Notes: a model not told the origin generated them from the sequence alone. A stretch of DNA of 64,000 nt from Neostapfia colusana (GCA_030760725.1 JASWHV010000002.1:62737900-62801899); one strand, 5' to 3'; numbered from the stretch's first letter, positions 49,868 to 62,629 are shown. Numbers and translations: made by a program.

Positions 49868-52800
49868 TGTCACACCCGGTTTTTCCGAAGAACCAACCAA
49901 GTGAATATCACATGTATGCCAGGATCATTTTCTCATACATGTGATGACAAATAGTGAAGCATCATTTATTACAAGCCAGGCGTCGAATATAAGTAAGTCT
50001 TACATAGTAAATGTCTCGATGGACAATAATAAGTTCATCACAAGTAAATAAACTAGCAGCGGAATATTATTCTTTAGGGCTCCATCACAGGCGTTGCCCG
50101 GGGGTCTTCATGAACCTAAAAACCTTCCTCGGGTCCAAAATCTTGGTCATTATACACCACCTCATTATCTTGACCTGAGCAGCAATATAAACCAACAAAT
50201 ATGCAAGGTTGAGTACCAATGGTACTCAGCAAGTGTTGGAAAATTATATCATGCATGGCTAGAACAAGGAGAGGTTGAACTCATGGTTAAAGCACTACGC
50301 AATTAATACCTATCACCTTAGCTTATTAAGCACCTACATTACTACACAGGTGAAATGGTCCCAATCTCCCATCCCATCATTGTAATCCAATAATCATAAC
50401 ATCATTACCAATGTTAAGCTCCCCGCTTAACTTCCAAAACCATCAATCCTCTAATCATGAATAAGTCTAGGCCGCTCTTAACCGTGAGCACGGCTGTCAA
50501 GACAGTTTTAACTCTGCAGAGTTTGTACCACTGTACCCACATGTAGTGATTTCATCCCCCGTTGCCGGGTGGACTAAAAGAACCTCCATTATGCCAGTGG
50601 CTACGATCCACATTCACACTTCCCAGGTGTGCGGCCAGGAGATCACTACGAAGCCTTTACAAAGGGATTCCCGACGAGCGTGGGCCCACTGAGGTTTCAC
50701 CCCTAACAGCATACAAGAGGCTCCAACCCCGCTGCAGTGGCCCCCTCTTGAGCCTTGCGGTTCATATGGTAGTCCAGCTGACACCTACTCCCCGCACCAT
50801 CCAACACACCCATACTACGCCGGGGATACACCTAATTAATTGGCCAAGCTGCCCCATCTCAGCATGTGGTTGGCACTGTAAAGCCGGGTTACATGCTCCA
50901 TGAACCGGTCCTTAGGATCCAGGCAAGTACTAAACACAAACCCAAGTCTCGTGCACCCAGCACACAACCAAAACATCCAACTTGCCTTGATCCCTACCTC
51001 TACATAACTCACAATAGCTCATTCAAGAGTATGGTATAATAAACTGATGCTCTCATATCCCAAATATCCCATTCTAAGCATGGCTAAGCATATGCATGTA
51101 AATAAATGACATGACAAAATAAATCCCAACCCAAGCTACAAGGAAACAAGGTAATGCAATTCTAGGGAAACTTCCTAGCATGGGTTTCATATTTAACTTG
51201 ACAATGCAAATAATTCTATCTACACATCCTAGCATAGGATCAAAGTGGTCAAGGACACTTGCCTCCTTCTTGCTGCTCCTGAAATGGGTAGTCCTGATCT
51301 TGGAAAGGAATAACTTGCTCTTGAACAGGTTCTACTTCATACCATCACACATAGCAAAAGAAAAACAACAATCATAAGACATAGTTCACACTTCTACTTC
51401 ATACAAACCACACATTTCATATTTATGAAATTCATTCACCATTATATGTGTTGTGGTTACTTTGTGTGTTGATCTGTGGCTTGCACACACTTTTATTTAT
51501 ATGTGTATGATTCCTACTTTGGTGTTCATATTTATACTTACATACTATATATATATATATGTGTATATATGTGTGTGTTTCAGTTTTAAATAAATTCCTT
51601 ATATTAAACTACCAAGTATGTAAGAAAAGTATTTTTCTTCTCCATATGTGCCTTCATAATTTCTATCAACCCTAAACTGAACTCTTTGAATTTTTTAAAA
51701 ACTCCATTTATCATTTACTAGTTGCTATATTTTCAGATTTATATTCCTATGTATAATTGTGTATTTTATTATGAAATTAGTAATACACATCATCTAAACA
51801 GTATAGGTTTTGGTCCTAAATAATTGAATAACATATTTTGACCTTGGCCTCTGATGTAAACTATTTCATAATTATTTTCCCTATTTTTCTAGAGCTATTC
51901 TTTACTTAAAAATGTGTCCCTATACTAATAAATGTGATTAATAAATGAAACAGATTCATTTCAGCCCAAAATATATTTTTATCTCACTCCAAAGTTTTCT
52001 AAGCACTGAGAAAGTTTTTAACTTAATTTTGACAATATGTTTGTCCCACTTTTTAATTTTTAAACACTAGTTACATATTCAATTTTCTAAATTAAATACT
52101 AAACAGGGCTAAAATAATGAACTCACCCATTACAGGGTCTATAATATTATTTTCATAATTTCCAGGGGGTCTATCTACACTTATCAGAGGCGTTTTTCCT
52201 AATTTTTATTAAGTCCAGGGGCTAAAACTGATTTTTAAATGAATTTACATGATTTTCTGTAGTTCCAGGGGCTAGATCTGAAGTTTCCGGGGCTAGCTCT
52301 CAATTCCAGAGAACCCCAGGGGGTAGCACGTAAGAATTCCAGTCTTTATAATGCGGGCCTGACGTGGACCGTCCGATTTTAAACCGACGTCTGAGATTAT
52401 AACATCGAACCGGTACGCGGGGATTTAAAGTCTACCGTGCGATTTAAAATAAACGGCGCACAAGCGGCCACGTCGCTCTGATCGAGCGCGGGCGGCGCTG
52501 CCGGCGGCGCACGGCGGCGGGAAGCGGCGATCTCGCAGGAAAGTTTCGGATCCGCGAGAATTCTGCCTAGAACTGTGATCTTATGGCATAGATCGGTAGA
52601 GGAGAGGTCAGGGATCTCACCTCGGGGGTTTCCTCGAGCTCGGGGGTCCTAGAAAATGCTCGGCGGCGAGGTCCGAGGCAAAACCACGGCGAAGCTCGTC
52701 GGCGCTGGGTTTACACCGTAAGTCTTCGGGTTTTCTGCACCTGCAAAGTTCCCCGGAGGCGGTGGATCAAGACCAGCGACTTAGATCAGAGTTTCCGAGC

Positions 52801-53311
52801 TTATATCGGCCAGAATTCACCGGCGAAGTCTCGGTGCTCACCGGAGTGAAAATCGGCGATCGCGTGAGAAAAACCGATCGGGGCTGGGGTTTTTATAGCC
52901 GGGGGAGGGTGGTGGGTCGGTTGTGATCGAGTTTGATTCTTTCTAGGACCGGAATTCGGCTGAGGGACGCGTTTTCTAGTCGGTTAAGATCGCGCGCGCT
53001 CGGGGGGAAAATTCCGGGCCGCAGACGCTCGGGGTTAGGGATGACAGGTGGGTCCCACCCGTCTGTGAGAGACAGCGCGGGCGCGCGGGGGCGGGCTGGC
53101 GCGGGGAAACTGGGCCGGCTGGCGGGTTTCGGCCCACTGGCCGGTTTTTTCCCGTTTTCTCTTTTTCTTTTTCCATTTCTTTTCTGTTTTGAGTTTAATT
53201 TGAATTCCAGTTTGAATTTGAATTTTTGCAAAACATGCAACACGTCCAAAAATTTTTAAATTCCCCTCTGAACAAGGTTTAGGGTTTTGAATCAAAATTT
53301 GGGGTGTTACA
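49868..53311 (-). repeat. C4 3' LTR (3444 bp)
   Basis: TG...CA ends, bounded by the target duplication and the PPT. It is nearly identical to 59121-62629 except for a much shorter TA microsatellite (about 51546-51579) and a few substitutions. TATA is at 52890-52898. No gene is supported. Confidence 0.95.
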
Positions 53312-53356
53312 GCTCTACCCCCCTTAAAAGAAATCTCGTCCTCGAGATTGGTGTTT

Positions 53357-54671
53357 CTAAGAAAACAATTCCGGAAATTGTGCCTTGAGCTCATCTTCCC
53401 GTTCCCAGGTAGCTTCCTCTTCTTAGTGATGCTTCCACTGCACCTTGCACATCCGGATTCTATTGTTTCTGGTGAGGCATTCCATCGTCTCCAAAATCTT
53501 GTATGGTTGCTCGGCATAAGACAAATCTTCAGCTACATCCACTTCATTCATGGGTAACACCTCCTCAGGCGTCCTCAGGCATTTCTTGAGTTGTGACACA
53601 TGGAATACATCGTGCACATCCGATAGATGAACCGGTAACTCTAGTTGGTACGCCACTTCGCCTTTTCTTTCCAAAACTTGAAAGGGTCCGATGTATCGAG
53701 GTGACAACTTCCCTTTCACCTTGAACCGACGAAGTCCTCTGATAGGGGACACCTTGAGATAAACATAGTCTCCCACGTTGAAAACGAGCTCTCTTCTTCG
53801 TACATCGGCATAGCTCTTTTGGCGTTTTTGTGCTATCCTCAAATTGTTGCGAATCTCTCACCTTCGCCTCGGCTTCTGGTAGCACTTCTGGACCAAACAC
53901 TTTACTTTCTCCTGTTTGGTTCCAAAATAGGGTAGTTCTGCACTTCCTTCCATACAAAGCTTCAAATGGTGACATCTTCATACTAGCTTGATAGCTGTTG
54001 TTATAGGAAAACTCCGCATACGGTAAGTTCTTGTCCCAACTCCTATTGTTTTTGAGTGCACATGCCCTTAACATATCTTCAAGGATCTGATTGGTTCTCT
54101 CCGTCTGCCCGTCAGTTTGGGGATGATAGGCAGAGCTGAAATTCAGATGGGTTCCCATGGTTTCATGCAACTTTTGCCAAAACCTCGAGGTGAACTGTGT
54201 CCCTCGGTCCGACACTATCTTCTTTGGCACTCCATGGTAACACACAATCCTTGACATGTACAATTCTGCCAATTTGGATCCGCTGTAGCTTTCTTTCACA
54301 GGGATGAAATGAGCTACCTTGGTTAGCCTATCAATAACGACCCATATTGAATCATACCCGGATTGGGTCCTAGGCAATCCCACGACAAAATCCATGCTGA
54401 TTTCTTCCCACTTCCATTCAGGCACTTTGAGTGGTTGCAATAATCCCGCGGGTCGTTGATGTTCTGCTTTCACCAACTGACATGTGTCACATAGGGCAAC
54501 ATGTTCCGCGACATCTCGCTTCATGCCATACCACCAATACCTGCTCTTGAGGTCCTGGTACATCTTCGTACTCCCAGGATGAATGGAATAGTCAGAATCG
54601 TGAGCCTCCTTCAAAATTAATTCACGGATCTCCTTTACTTCTGGCACACAGATCCTTTTCCCGTGCCACAC
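53357..54671 (-). pseudogene. pol: C4 pol, 3' part: integrase and chromodomain-like tail, broken
   Basis: Integrase zinc domain and DDE core (ISMDF, VSDRGTQF, TDGQTERTN) are open from Met at 54671 down to a 2-base deletion near 53857, where C3 has two more bases. After it the true frame is carried by the overlapping ORF 53423-53842 (RKSYADVRRREL onward). That frame stops at 53423-53425 inside the chromodomain-like motif, where other copies have a Ser codon, short of the usual end at 53357. The enzyme could not be made whole from this copy. Confidence 0.9.
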
Positions 54672-54761
54672 CGTTCCCTGTTCATCCTCTCTAAAACCAG
54701 GAGCTTTATTTTCCTTAATGAGTTGTCTGATCTCTTGTATCTTCTCATCATTCTTTTGGCC

Positions 54762-56078
54762 CTAGCGTATGTCTTGCTCGAGTGTGGAGTCCACTTCCAT
54801 GGCGATGGCTTCACCACTATTTACTAGACATAGATTGAGCCTTATAACCTCGTCCTTCAATTCTGCGGGCATGTCCTTCAAGCTCAACTTATTGACCTGC
54901 ACTTTCCGACTCAAAGCATCGGCCACGACGTTTGCTTTCCCAGGATGATAGTTGGTGCCCACATCAAAGTCATTGATTAGCTCTAACCATCTCCTTTGTC
55001 GGAGATTGAGATCTGGCTGTGTGAATATGTACTTCAAACTCTTATGATCCGTATATATCTCTGTCCTCTTCCCCATCAAATAGTGCCGCCAAATTTTCAA
55101 CGCGTGTACCACCGCAGCTAGTTCTAGGTCATGTGTAGGATAGTTCTTCTCGTGCTTCCGAAGCTGCCGGGATGCATATGCCACGACATGTCCCTCTTGC
55201 ATGAGAACACATCCCAACCCATTTCCAGAGGCATCGCAGTACACTGTGAAATTCTTCTGCATATCTGGCATAACCAACACTGGGGCTGTTGTCAATCTCT
55301 TCTTTAACTCCTGAAAGCTCGTCTCGCACTGTGGCGTCCAGGTGAATGTGATTCCCTTCTCCAACAGTTTGGTGAGAGGTCTCGAGATCTTGGAGAATCC
55401 CTCAATAAACCGTCGATAGTATCCAGCCAATCCCAAAAAGCTTCGAACTTCCCCGACATTTTCAGGGGTTTTCCACTTCTGGATATCCTCGATTTTGGTG
55501 GGATCTACGGAGATTCCTCCCTCCGAGATTATATGTCCTAAAAAGGGAACTCTCTTCAGCCAAAACTCACACTTGCTCAACTTGGCATATAGTTGGTGTT
55601 CTCTCAGCCTCTGTAACACCAACCTCAGATGTTTCTCATGTTCTTCTTCATTTTTGGAGAAGACGAGAATATCATCTATGAAAACCACCACAAATTTGTC
55701 CAGATATTCCATGAATACCTTGTTCATGAGGTACATGAAATACGCCGGGGCATTGGTTAGCCCAAAAGGCATGACAGTGTATTCATACAGTCCGTACCGA
55801 GATACGAAAGCTGTCTTGGGAATATCTGATTGCCTTATCTTGAGTTGGTGGTACCCCGACCTGAGATCAATTTTCGAGAACACACAAGCTCCCCTCAACT
55901 GATCAAACAAGTCTTCAATGCGGGGTAATGGGTACTTGTTTTTGATGGTTACCTCATTCAAGGCACGGTAATCCACGCATAACCTTTGGGTTCCGTCTTT
56001 CTTGGGCACAAATATCATCGGAGCTCCCCATGGTGAGGAACTAGGGCGAATATACCCCTTCTCCGTCAATTCTCTCAA
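54762..56078 (-). CDS. pol: C4 pol: reverse transcriptase and RNase H
   Basis: 438 residues between two nonsense codons. RT has D71 (SKIDLRSGYH) and D135-D136 (FIDDILVF). RNase H has an intact VYCDASGNGLGCV motif, the site where C2 and C3 lack two bases. It ends at TAG 54762-54764, where C2 and C3 have Glu codon GAG; the same frame continues into integrase. The visible Met is only the first after the stop at 56091-56093. Confidence 0.93.
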   Translation of the reverse strand: MRELTEKGYIRPSSSPWGAPMIFVPKKDGTQRLCVDYRALNEVTIKNKYPLPRIEDLFDQLRGACVFSKIDLRSGYHQLKIRQSDIPKTAFVSRYGLYEYTVMPFGLTNAPAYFMYLMNKVFMEYLDKFVVVFIDDILVFSKNEEEHEKHLRLVLQRLREHQLYAKLSKCEFWLKRVPFLGHIISEGGISVDPTKIEDIQKWKTPENVGEVRSFLGLAGYYRRFIEGFSKISRPLTKLLEKGITFTWTPQCETSFQELKKRLTTAPVLVMPDMQKNFTVYCDASGNGLGCVLMQEGHVVAYASRQLRKHEKNYPTHDLELAAVVHALKIWRHYLMGKRTEIYTDHKSLKYIFTQPDLNLRQRRWLELINDFDVGTNYHPGKANVVADALSRKVQVNKLSLKDMPAELKDEVIRLNLCLVNSGEAIAMEVDSTLEQDIR

Positions 56079-56090
56079 ATGATCCTTGAT

Positions 56091-57824
56091 CTATTCTAGC
56101 TGCTTGGAGTCCATTCGATAAGGTTTCTTGTATATCGGGGCCGTTCCCGGTACTAGCTCAATTGCGAATTCCACGTCACGGTCTGGAGGCATACCTGGCA
56201 ATTCCTCCGGAAAAACATCTGGATATTCCCTGATAGTCCTGATTTCCTCAACTTTCACCTCCACTTGATTTAATTTAATGTCCCTCCTAGGCTCGTGTAT
56301 CGTTATGAACATTACTCTTGTGCCATTGGGGTGAGTTAGTTCCACCGTTCTGGTCGAACAATGGATGATTCCTTTATGTTTGGTCAACCAATCCATACCC
56401 AAAATAATATCTATCCCTTGTGAATCTATCACTATGAGGATAGCCGTAAATACTACCCCATTAATGTCTAGGCTCACTTTGGGACACACTTGTCTTGTCC
56501 TTATTTCTCCACCTGGAGAGTTTACCGCTAGCATATGGTTCATTTGTGTGGTTGCTAGGTCATGCTTCTTAACAAACCCTTGAGCAATGAACGAGTGGGT
56601 AGCACCAGAATCAAACAGCAGAGTTGCAAGGTGTAAATTGGCAGGAAACTTACCAACTACCACGTCGGGTGCCTCTTGTGCTTCCTCCATAGTGACGTGG
56701 TTCACCCGTCCTCTCACTACATTCTGCTGTTGTGGCGGCGCAGGCTTCTTCTTTGGGCATTTATGGGCGTAGTGCCCCACTTCACCACAGCTAAAACATT
56801 GCACCCCAATCTTAGATGCTGGGCCCTTGTTGTCTTGGGGTTGGTTTGGGGGTCCTTGCACTGCTGGTCGAGGTGGATATGCGGGGCGAGGCAGCTGCAC
56901 AAACTGACGTGGCGGCTGTGCTGGTGCCGCGGGTGGCCTGTAGTTTGGGTTGTACCCTCTTGGTGCTGAATAGGGTACCGCAGCACGCCTTGTCTGCCCC
57001 GTAGGTTGTTGCATCATACGTGGGCGGGTGTTGCTCCCTGAGGCCTGATGTGACCATCCCGCCTTCCTCTTATTCTCATTTTCCAAGGCCTTTAGCTTCC
57101 TTTCCACCACAAATGCTCTGTCCACCATCTTTTGAAAGCTTTCATACTCATTGGAGGACATTGCACACTGCATCTCTGCGGTAAGTCCTTCCACGAAACA
57201 ATCTTGTTTCTGCTCATCGGTCTCTATGTCTCGTGGAGCATAACGGGATAGTTGAGTAAATTTAGTGAGGTATTCCCTCACAGTCATGTTTCCCTGCTGC
57301 AGTCCCAAAAATTCCTTCCTCTTGTTTTTGAGTACACCTCTTGGGATGTAATGGTTGCGGAAACTACGCTTGAACTCTTCCCAAGTGATGTTCTCAGGGT
57401 CATGATGGGCGGCCACGTAGGCGGTCCACCAATCAGCAGCAGGTCCATGCAATTGATGAGAGGCAAACAGCACCCTCTCATACCCTTGGCATTGTATTAT
57501 CCTCATCTTACTTTCAATGGTCTTCAGCCAATCATCTGCCTCCAGAGGTTCAGCAGCACTTGCAAACTTTGGAGGTTGAGTTCCTAGAAACTCACTCAAC
57601 CTTGGTTGGCGTGGTGCAGCTTGTGGAGGTGGAACTTGATGCAAGTTGGCCACCACTTGAGTCAAGTTCTGGATAAGCTGATTTTGATTCTCCAGCATTT
57701 GGTGGAGAGGATCAACTTCTTCACGGCGACCACCCCTGTCCTGGCCTCCAGAAAGATGAGGGTTGCATGCCTCATCATTGTTGTTGGCGGGGTTGGCAGC
57801 ACGTCCTTTTCCTCTTCCGGCCAT
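56091..57824 (-). CDS. gag: C4 gag and aspartic protease (577 aa)
   Basis: It starts at MAGRGKGRAA and is intact through gag. The gag domain spans about 90-240, a Pro/Gln/Arg-rich linker follows, the zinc knuckle is C343-C346-H351-C356, and the protease has D405-S406-G407. It ends at TAG 56091-56093, just before RT, where C2 and C3 read on; adjacent changes (gatctattc against gagctcttc) mark the spot. Gag coats RNA and protease matures it. Gag and protease might still be made, but not RT as a fusion. Confidence 0.93.
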   Translation of the reverse strand: MAGRGKGRAANPANNNDEACNPHLSGGQDRGGRREEVDPLHQMLENQNQLIQNLTQVVANLHQVPPPQAAPRQPRLSEFLGTQPPKFASAAEPLEADDWLKTIESKMRIIQCQGYERVLFASHQLHGPAADWWTAYVAAHHDPENITWEEFKRSFRNHYIPRGVLKNKRKEFLGLQQGNMTVREYLTKFTQLSRYAPRDIETDEQKQDCFVEGLTAEMQCAMSSNEYESFQKMVDRAFVVERKLKALENENKRKAGWSHQASGSNTRPRMMQQPTGQTRRAAVPYSAPRGYNPNYRPPAAPAQPPRQFVQLPRPAYPPRPAVQGPPNQPQDNKGPASKIGVQCFSCGEVGHYAHKCPKKKPAPPQQQNVVRGRVNHVTMEEAQEAPDVVVGKFPANLHLATLLFDSGATHSFIAQGFVKKHDLATTQMNHMLAVNSPGGEIRTRQVCPKVSLDINGVVFTAILIVIDSQGIDIILGMDWLTKHKGIIHCSTRTVELTHPNGTRVMFITIHEPRRDIKLNQVEVKVEEIRTIREYPDVFPEELPGMPPDRDVEFAIELVPGTAPIYKKPYRMDSKQLE

Positions 57825-58124
57825 CTGGCAGAATCAACAACGTTAATTTGATACCATTTAGTATCATCTTACTACTTTCATTTGTTGGTACTTTGAGGTG
57901 TTGAGGCTTTGTTAAAATTTTACGAGGGTTCATATCTCACACCAAATAAATGCACTATTATTTCCTGTGGGTTCACACACCAAAGCAAAACAATCTGAAG
58001 ACGAGGCTGTGGACAATTGCTCATGGCTTCCACAACTCACGTCACACACCAAGCATTATCACACCATTAACTACGTAACGACTCGACTACTCGACCTCTT
58101 GCTAGCTAGGGGAAAGACTCTACA

Positions 58125-58904
58125 CTACTCGTCCTCTTGAGCTGGCTCCTCGGGATCTTCCTCCTCATTTCGGCTACCTTCTGACTCTGCTTTGGGTGGG
58201 GAGGCTGCTGGTGGAGAAGTGCGACGACGCCTGATTGCTCGGCGATCCGGGGAGTCAGGAGTCCATGTATCATTCACGGTGACACACAGTTCATTCCCAT
58301 CTCCTCTTTCTCTCGCCTTTAAGCAAGCTCGCAGCAACGCCTCCGTTTCCTTCAGGGTGTCTCGGACATCCTGAAGCTCTTGTTGACACTCCTGCAGTCG
58401 AGTGCTGAGCATAGCAGCATCCTCCAAGCACAAGTCCATGTGCTCATGGGAAGTCCCTTGCTGCACCGGTGGGTAATTGTACTCCGTGGTACCACTCTCA
58501 CGTTGGAGGACATACATGTGCTCAGTTTTGTCCAAGTGGCGACGATAGATGTGACTCTGGCAGGTGATGGCCTCCCAGGTGACATCTTTCTCCGCGTCAA
58601 CTTGTGTTGCTCGACAAGCTGGAGAGTGGTGAATCTTAAGCAGCTGATTCTCGTGTATAATCCTCATCTCTGAACTCCATTCTTCCCTCTTCTCACGGAT
58701 GGTCCTGGTGGAGTTATAGTGGATGATTAGCTTGCCCGTATTGCCGGCGGCTTCGAGCATACGCCGAAGATGGCGCAACAAGTCTCCTACTGCCAATCCG
58801 TAGGAAAGGTACGTCACTGGACGACTCTCCTCTCTTTCGGCAAGGGCAACTACGGGAACTCTCCCTCCTGTGGACTTACGAGCGGTGCGAATCATGCGAA
58901 CCAT
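58125..58904 (-). CDS. C4 pre-gag ORF, 259 aa, intact
   Basis: Same length and layout as the C2 copy: basic globular N-terminus, coiled coil around 155-200 with three Cys (C160, C173, C194), Arg-rich patch 221-228 and acidic C-terminus. It begins 200 bp from the PBS and ends 300 bp before gag. All differences from C2 are substitutions; no frameshift or stop has arisen in either. Function not recognised. Confidence 0.75.
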   Translation of the reverse strand: MVRMIRTARKSTGGRVPVVALAEREESRPVTYLSYGLAVGDLLRHLRRMLEAAGNTGKLIIHYNSTRTIREKREEWSSEMRIIHENQLLKIHHSPACRATQVDAEKDVTWEAITCQSHIYRRHLDKTEHMYVLQRESGTTEYNYPPVQQGTSHEHMDLCLEDAAMLSTRLQECQQELQDVRDTLKETEALLRACLKARERGDGNELCVTVNDTWTPDSPDRRAIRRRRTSPPAASPPKAESEGSRNEEEDPEEPAQEDE

Positions 58905-59103
58905 CTAAAACAAAAGAATTTAAAATCAGGTTAGATAAATTCTCAAACAAAAATCCTATTTTGAATGAAAGTTGGGGTAAGATGAAGAAAATGACTCCTT
59001 TAATAACACTCTTCAACCCACACCTTCGAAAATAGTTTTTAAGAAAATAGGGCCCTTAACTACGTCCATTTCTACCTAGGTCCACGTTCCTACGGGCAAC
59101 CTT

Positions 59104-59116
59104 GGCTCTGATACCA
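59104..59116 (-). promoter_or_regulatory. C4 primer-binding site (initiator Met tRNA)
   Basis: TGGTATCAGAGCC on the minus strand, 4 bases from the LTR edge at 59121, as in C2. Confidence 0.92.
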
Positions 59117-59120
59117 CCTC

Positions 59121-60795
59121 TGTCACACCCGGTTTTTCCGAAGAACCAACCAAGTGAATATCACATGTATGCCAGGATCATTTTCTCATACATGTGATGA
59201 CAAATAGTGAAGCATCATTTATTACAAGCCAGGTGTCGAATATAAGTAAGTCTTACATAGTAAATGTCTCGATGGACAATAATAAGTTCATCACAAGTAA
59301 ATAAACTAGCAGCGGAATATTATTCTTTAGGGCTCCATCACAGGCGTTGCCCGGGGGTCTTCATGAACCTAAAAACCTTCCTCGGGTCCAAAATCTTGGT
59401 CATTATACACCACCTCATTATCTTGACCTGAGCAGCAATATAAACCAACAAATATGCAAGGTTGAGTACCAATGGTACTCAGCAAGTGTGGGAAAATTAT
59501 ATCATGCATGGCTAGAACAAGGAGAGGTTGAACTCATGGTTAAAGCACTACGCAATTAATACCTATCACCTTAGCTTATTAAGCACCTACATTACTACAC
59601 AGGTGAAATGGTCCCAATCTCCCATCCCATCATTGTAATCCAATAATCATAACATCATTACCAATGTTAAGCTCCCCGCTTAACTTCCAAAACCATCAAT
59701 CCTCTAATCATGAATAAGTCCAGGCCGCTCTTAACCGTGAGCACGGCTGTCAAGACAGTTTTAACTCTGCAGAGTTTGTACCACTGTACCCACATGTAGT
59801 GATTTCATCCCCCGTTGCCGGGTGGACTAAAAGAACCTCCATTATGCCAGTGGCTACGATCCACATTCACACTTCCCAGGTGTGCGGCCAGGAGATCACT
59901 ACGAAGTCTTTACAAAGGCATTCCCGACGAGCGTGGGCCCACTGAGGTTTCACCCCTAACAGCATACAAGAGGCTCCAACCCCGCTGCAGTGGCCCCCTC
60001 TTGAGCCTTGCGGTTCATATGGTAGTCCAGCTGACACCTACTCCCCGCACCATCCAACACACCCATACTACGCCGGGGATACACCTAATTAATTGGCCAA
60101 GCTGCCCCATCTCAGCATGTGGTTGGCACTGTAAAGCCGGGTTACATGCTCCATGAACCGGTCCTTAGGATCCAGGCAAGTACTAAACACAAACCCAAGT
60201 CTCGTGCACCCAGCACACAACCAAAACATCCAACTTGCCTTGATCCCTACCTCTACATAACTCACAATAGCTCATTCAAGAGTATGGTATAATAAACTGA
60301 TGCTCTCATATCCCAAATATCCCATTCTAAGCATGGCTAAGCATATGCATGTAAATAAATGACATGACAAAATAAATCCCAACCCAAGCTACAAGGAAAC
60401 AAGGTAATGCAATTCTAGGGAAACTTCCTAGCATGGGTTTCATATTTAACTTGACAATGCAAATAATTCTATCTACACATCCTAGCATAGGATCAAAGTG
60501 GTCAAGGACACTTGCCTCCTTCTTGCTGCTCTTGAAATGGGTAGTCCTGATCTTGGAAAGGAATAACTTGCTCTTGAACAGGTTCTACTTCATACCATCA
60601 CACATAGCAAAAGAAAAACAACAATCATAAGACATAGTTCACACTTCTACTTCATACAAACCACACATTTCATATTTATGAAATTCATTCACCATTATAT
60701 GTGTTGTGGTTACTTTGTGTGTTGATCTGTGGCTTGCACACACTTTTATTTATATGTGTATGATTCCTACTTTGGTGTTCATATTTATACTTACA

Positions 60796-60889
<94 letters not shown>

Positions 60890-62629
60890 GTGTGTGTTTC
60901 AGTTTTAAATAAATTCCTTATATTAAATTACCAAGTATGTAAGAAAAGTATTTTTCTTCTCCATATGTGCCTTCATAATTTCTATCAACCCTAAACTGAA
61001 CTCTTTGAATTTTTTAAAAACTCCATTTATCATTTACTAGTTGCTATATTTTCAGATTTATATTCCTATGTATAATTGTGTATTTTATTATGAAATTAGT
61101 AATACACATCATCTAAACAGTATAGGTTTTGGTCCTAAATAATTGAATAACATATTTTGACCTTGGCCTCTGATGTAAACTATTTCATAATTATTTTCCC
61201 TATTTTTCTAGAGCTATTCTTTACTTAAAAATGTGTCCCTATACTAATAAATGTGATTAATAAATGAAACAGATTCATTTCAGCCCAAAATATATTTTTA
61301 TCTCACTCCAAAGTTTTCTAAGCACTGAGAAAGTTTTTAACTTAATTTTGACAATATGTTTGTCCCACTTTTTAATTTTTAAACACTAGTTACATATTCA
61401 ATTTTCTAAATTAAATACTAAACAGGGCTAAAATAATGAACTCACCCATTACAGGGTCTATAATATTATTTTCATAATTTCCAGGGGTCTAGCTACACTT
61501 ATCAGAGGCGTTTTTCCTAATTTTTATTAAGTCCAGGGGCTAAAACTGATTTTTAAATGAATTTACATGATTTTCTGGAGTTCCAGGGGCTAGATCTGAA
61601 GTTTCCGGGGCTAGCTCTCAATTCCAGAGAACCCCAGGGGGTAGCACGTAAGAATTCCAGTCTTTATAACGCGGGCCTGACGTGGACCGTCCGATTTTAA
61701 ACCGATGGCTGAGATTATAACATCGAACCGGTACGCGGGGATTTAAAGTCTACCGTGCGATTTAAAATAAACGGCGCACAAGCAGCCACGTCGCTCTGAT
61801 CGAGCGCGGGCGGCGCTGCCGGCGGCGCACGGCGGCGGGAAGCGGCGATCTCGCCGGAAAGTTTCGGATCCGCGAGAATTCTGCCTAGAACTGTGATCTT
61901 ATGGCATAGATCGGTAGAGGAGAGGTCAGGGATCTCACCTCGGGGGTTTTCTCGAGCTCGGGGGTCCTGGAAAATGCTCGGCGGCGAGGTCCGAGGCAAA
62001 ACCAAGGCGAAGCTCGTCGGCGCTGGGTTTACACCGTAAGTCTTCGGGTTTTCTGCACCTGCAAAGTTCCCCGGAGGCGGTGGATCAAGACCAGCGAGTT
62101 AGATCAGAGTTTCTGAGCTTATATCGGCCAGAATTCACCGGCGAAGTCTCGGTGCTCACCGGAGTGAAAATCGGCGATCACGTGAGAAAAACCGATCGGG
62201 GCTGGGGTTTTTATAGCCGGGGGAGGGCGGTGGGTCGGTTGTGATCGAGTTTGATTCTTTCTGGGACCGGAATTCGGCTGAGGGACGCGTTTTCCAGTCG
62301 GTTAAGATCGCGCGCGCTCGGGGGGAAAAGTCCGGGCCGCAGACGCTCGGGGTTAGGGATGACAGGTGGGTCCCACCCGTCTGTGAGAGACAGCGCGGGC
62401 GCGCGGGGGCGGGCTGGCGCGGGGAAACTGGGCCGGCTGGCGGGTTTCGGCCCACTGGCCGGTTTTTTCCCGTTTTCTCTTTTTCTTTTTCCATTTCTTT
62501 TCTGTTTTGAGTTTAATTTGAATTCCAGTTTGAATTTGAATTTTTGCAAAACATGCAACACGTCCAAAAATTTTTAAATTCCCCTCTGAACAAGGTTTAG
62601 GGTTTTGAATCAAAATTTGGGTTGTTACA
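59121..62629 (-). repeat. C4 5' LTR (3509 bp)
   Basis: TG...CA ends. It is longer than its partner because of the TA expansion at 60799. TATA is at 62208-62216 on the minus strand. ORFs at 59347-59559 and 59815-60156 are antisense and fortuitous. No gene is supported. Confidence 0.95.
60799..60898. repeat. Expanded (TA)n microsatellite in C4 5' LTR
   Basis: About 41 TA units (60799-60880), then tgtatatatgtgtgtg. The partner LTR has only about eight TA units at this place, so the expansion arose after insertion. Confidence 0.95.

Larger units (their letters stand above)
49868..62629 (-). mobile_element. C4: complete family-C gypsy element (12.8 kb) nested in C3
   Basis: It has both LTRs (49868-53311 and 59121-62629), PBS, PPT, pre-gag ORF, gag and pol on the minus strand. 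Flanks are gttcc (49863-49867) and atgcc (62630-62634); the uninterrupted sequence in C2 and C4 reads gtgcc here, so each side has one substitution in the 5-bp duplication. The two LTRs are almost identical outside the microsatellite. Lesions in gag-pol are stops at 56091-56093, 54762-54764 and 53423-53425 and a 2-base deletion near 53857. Confidence 0.95.
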
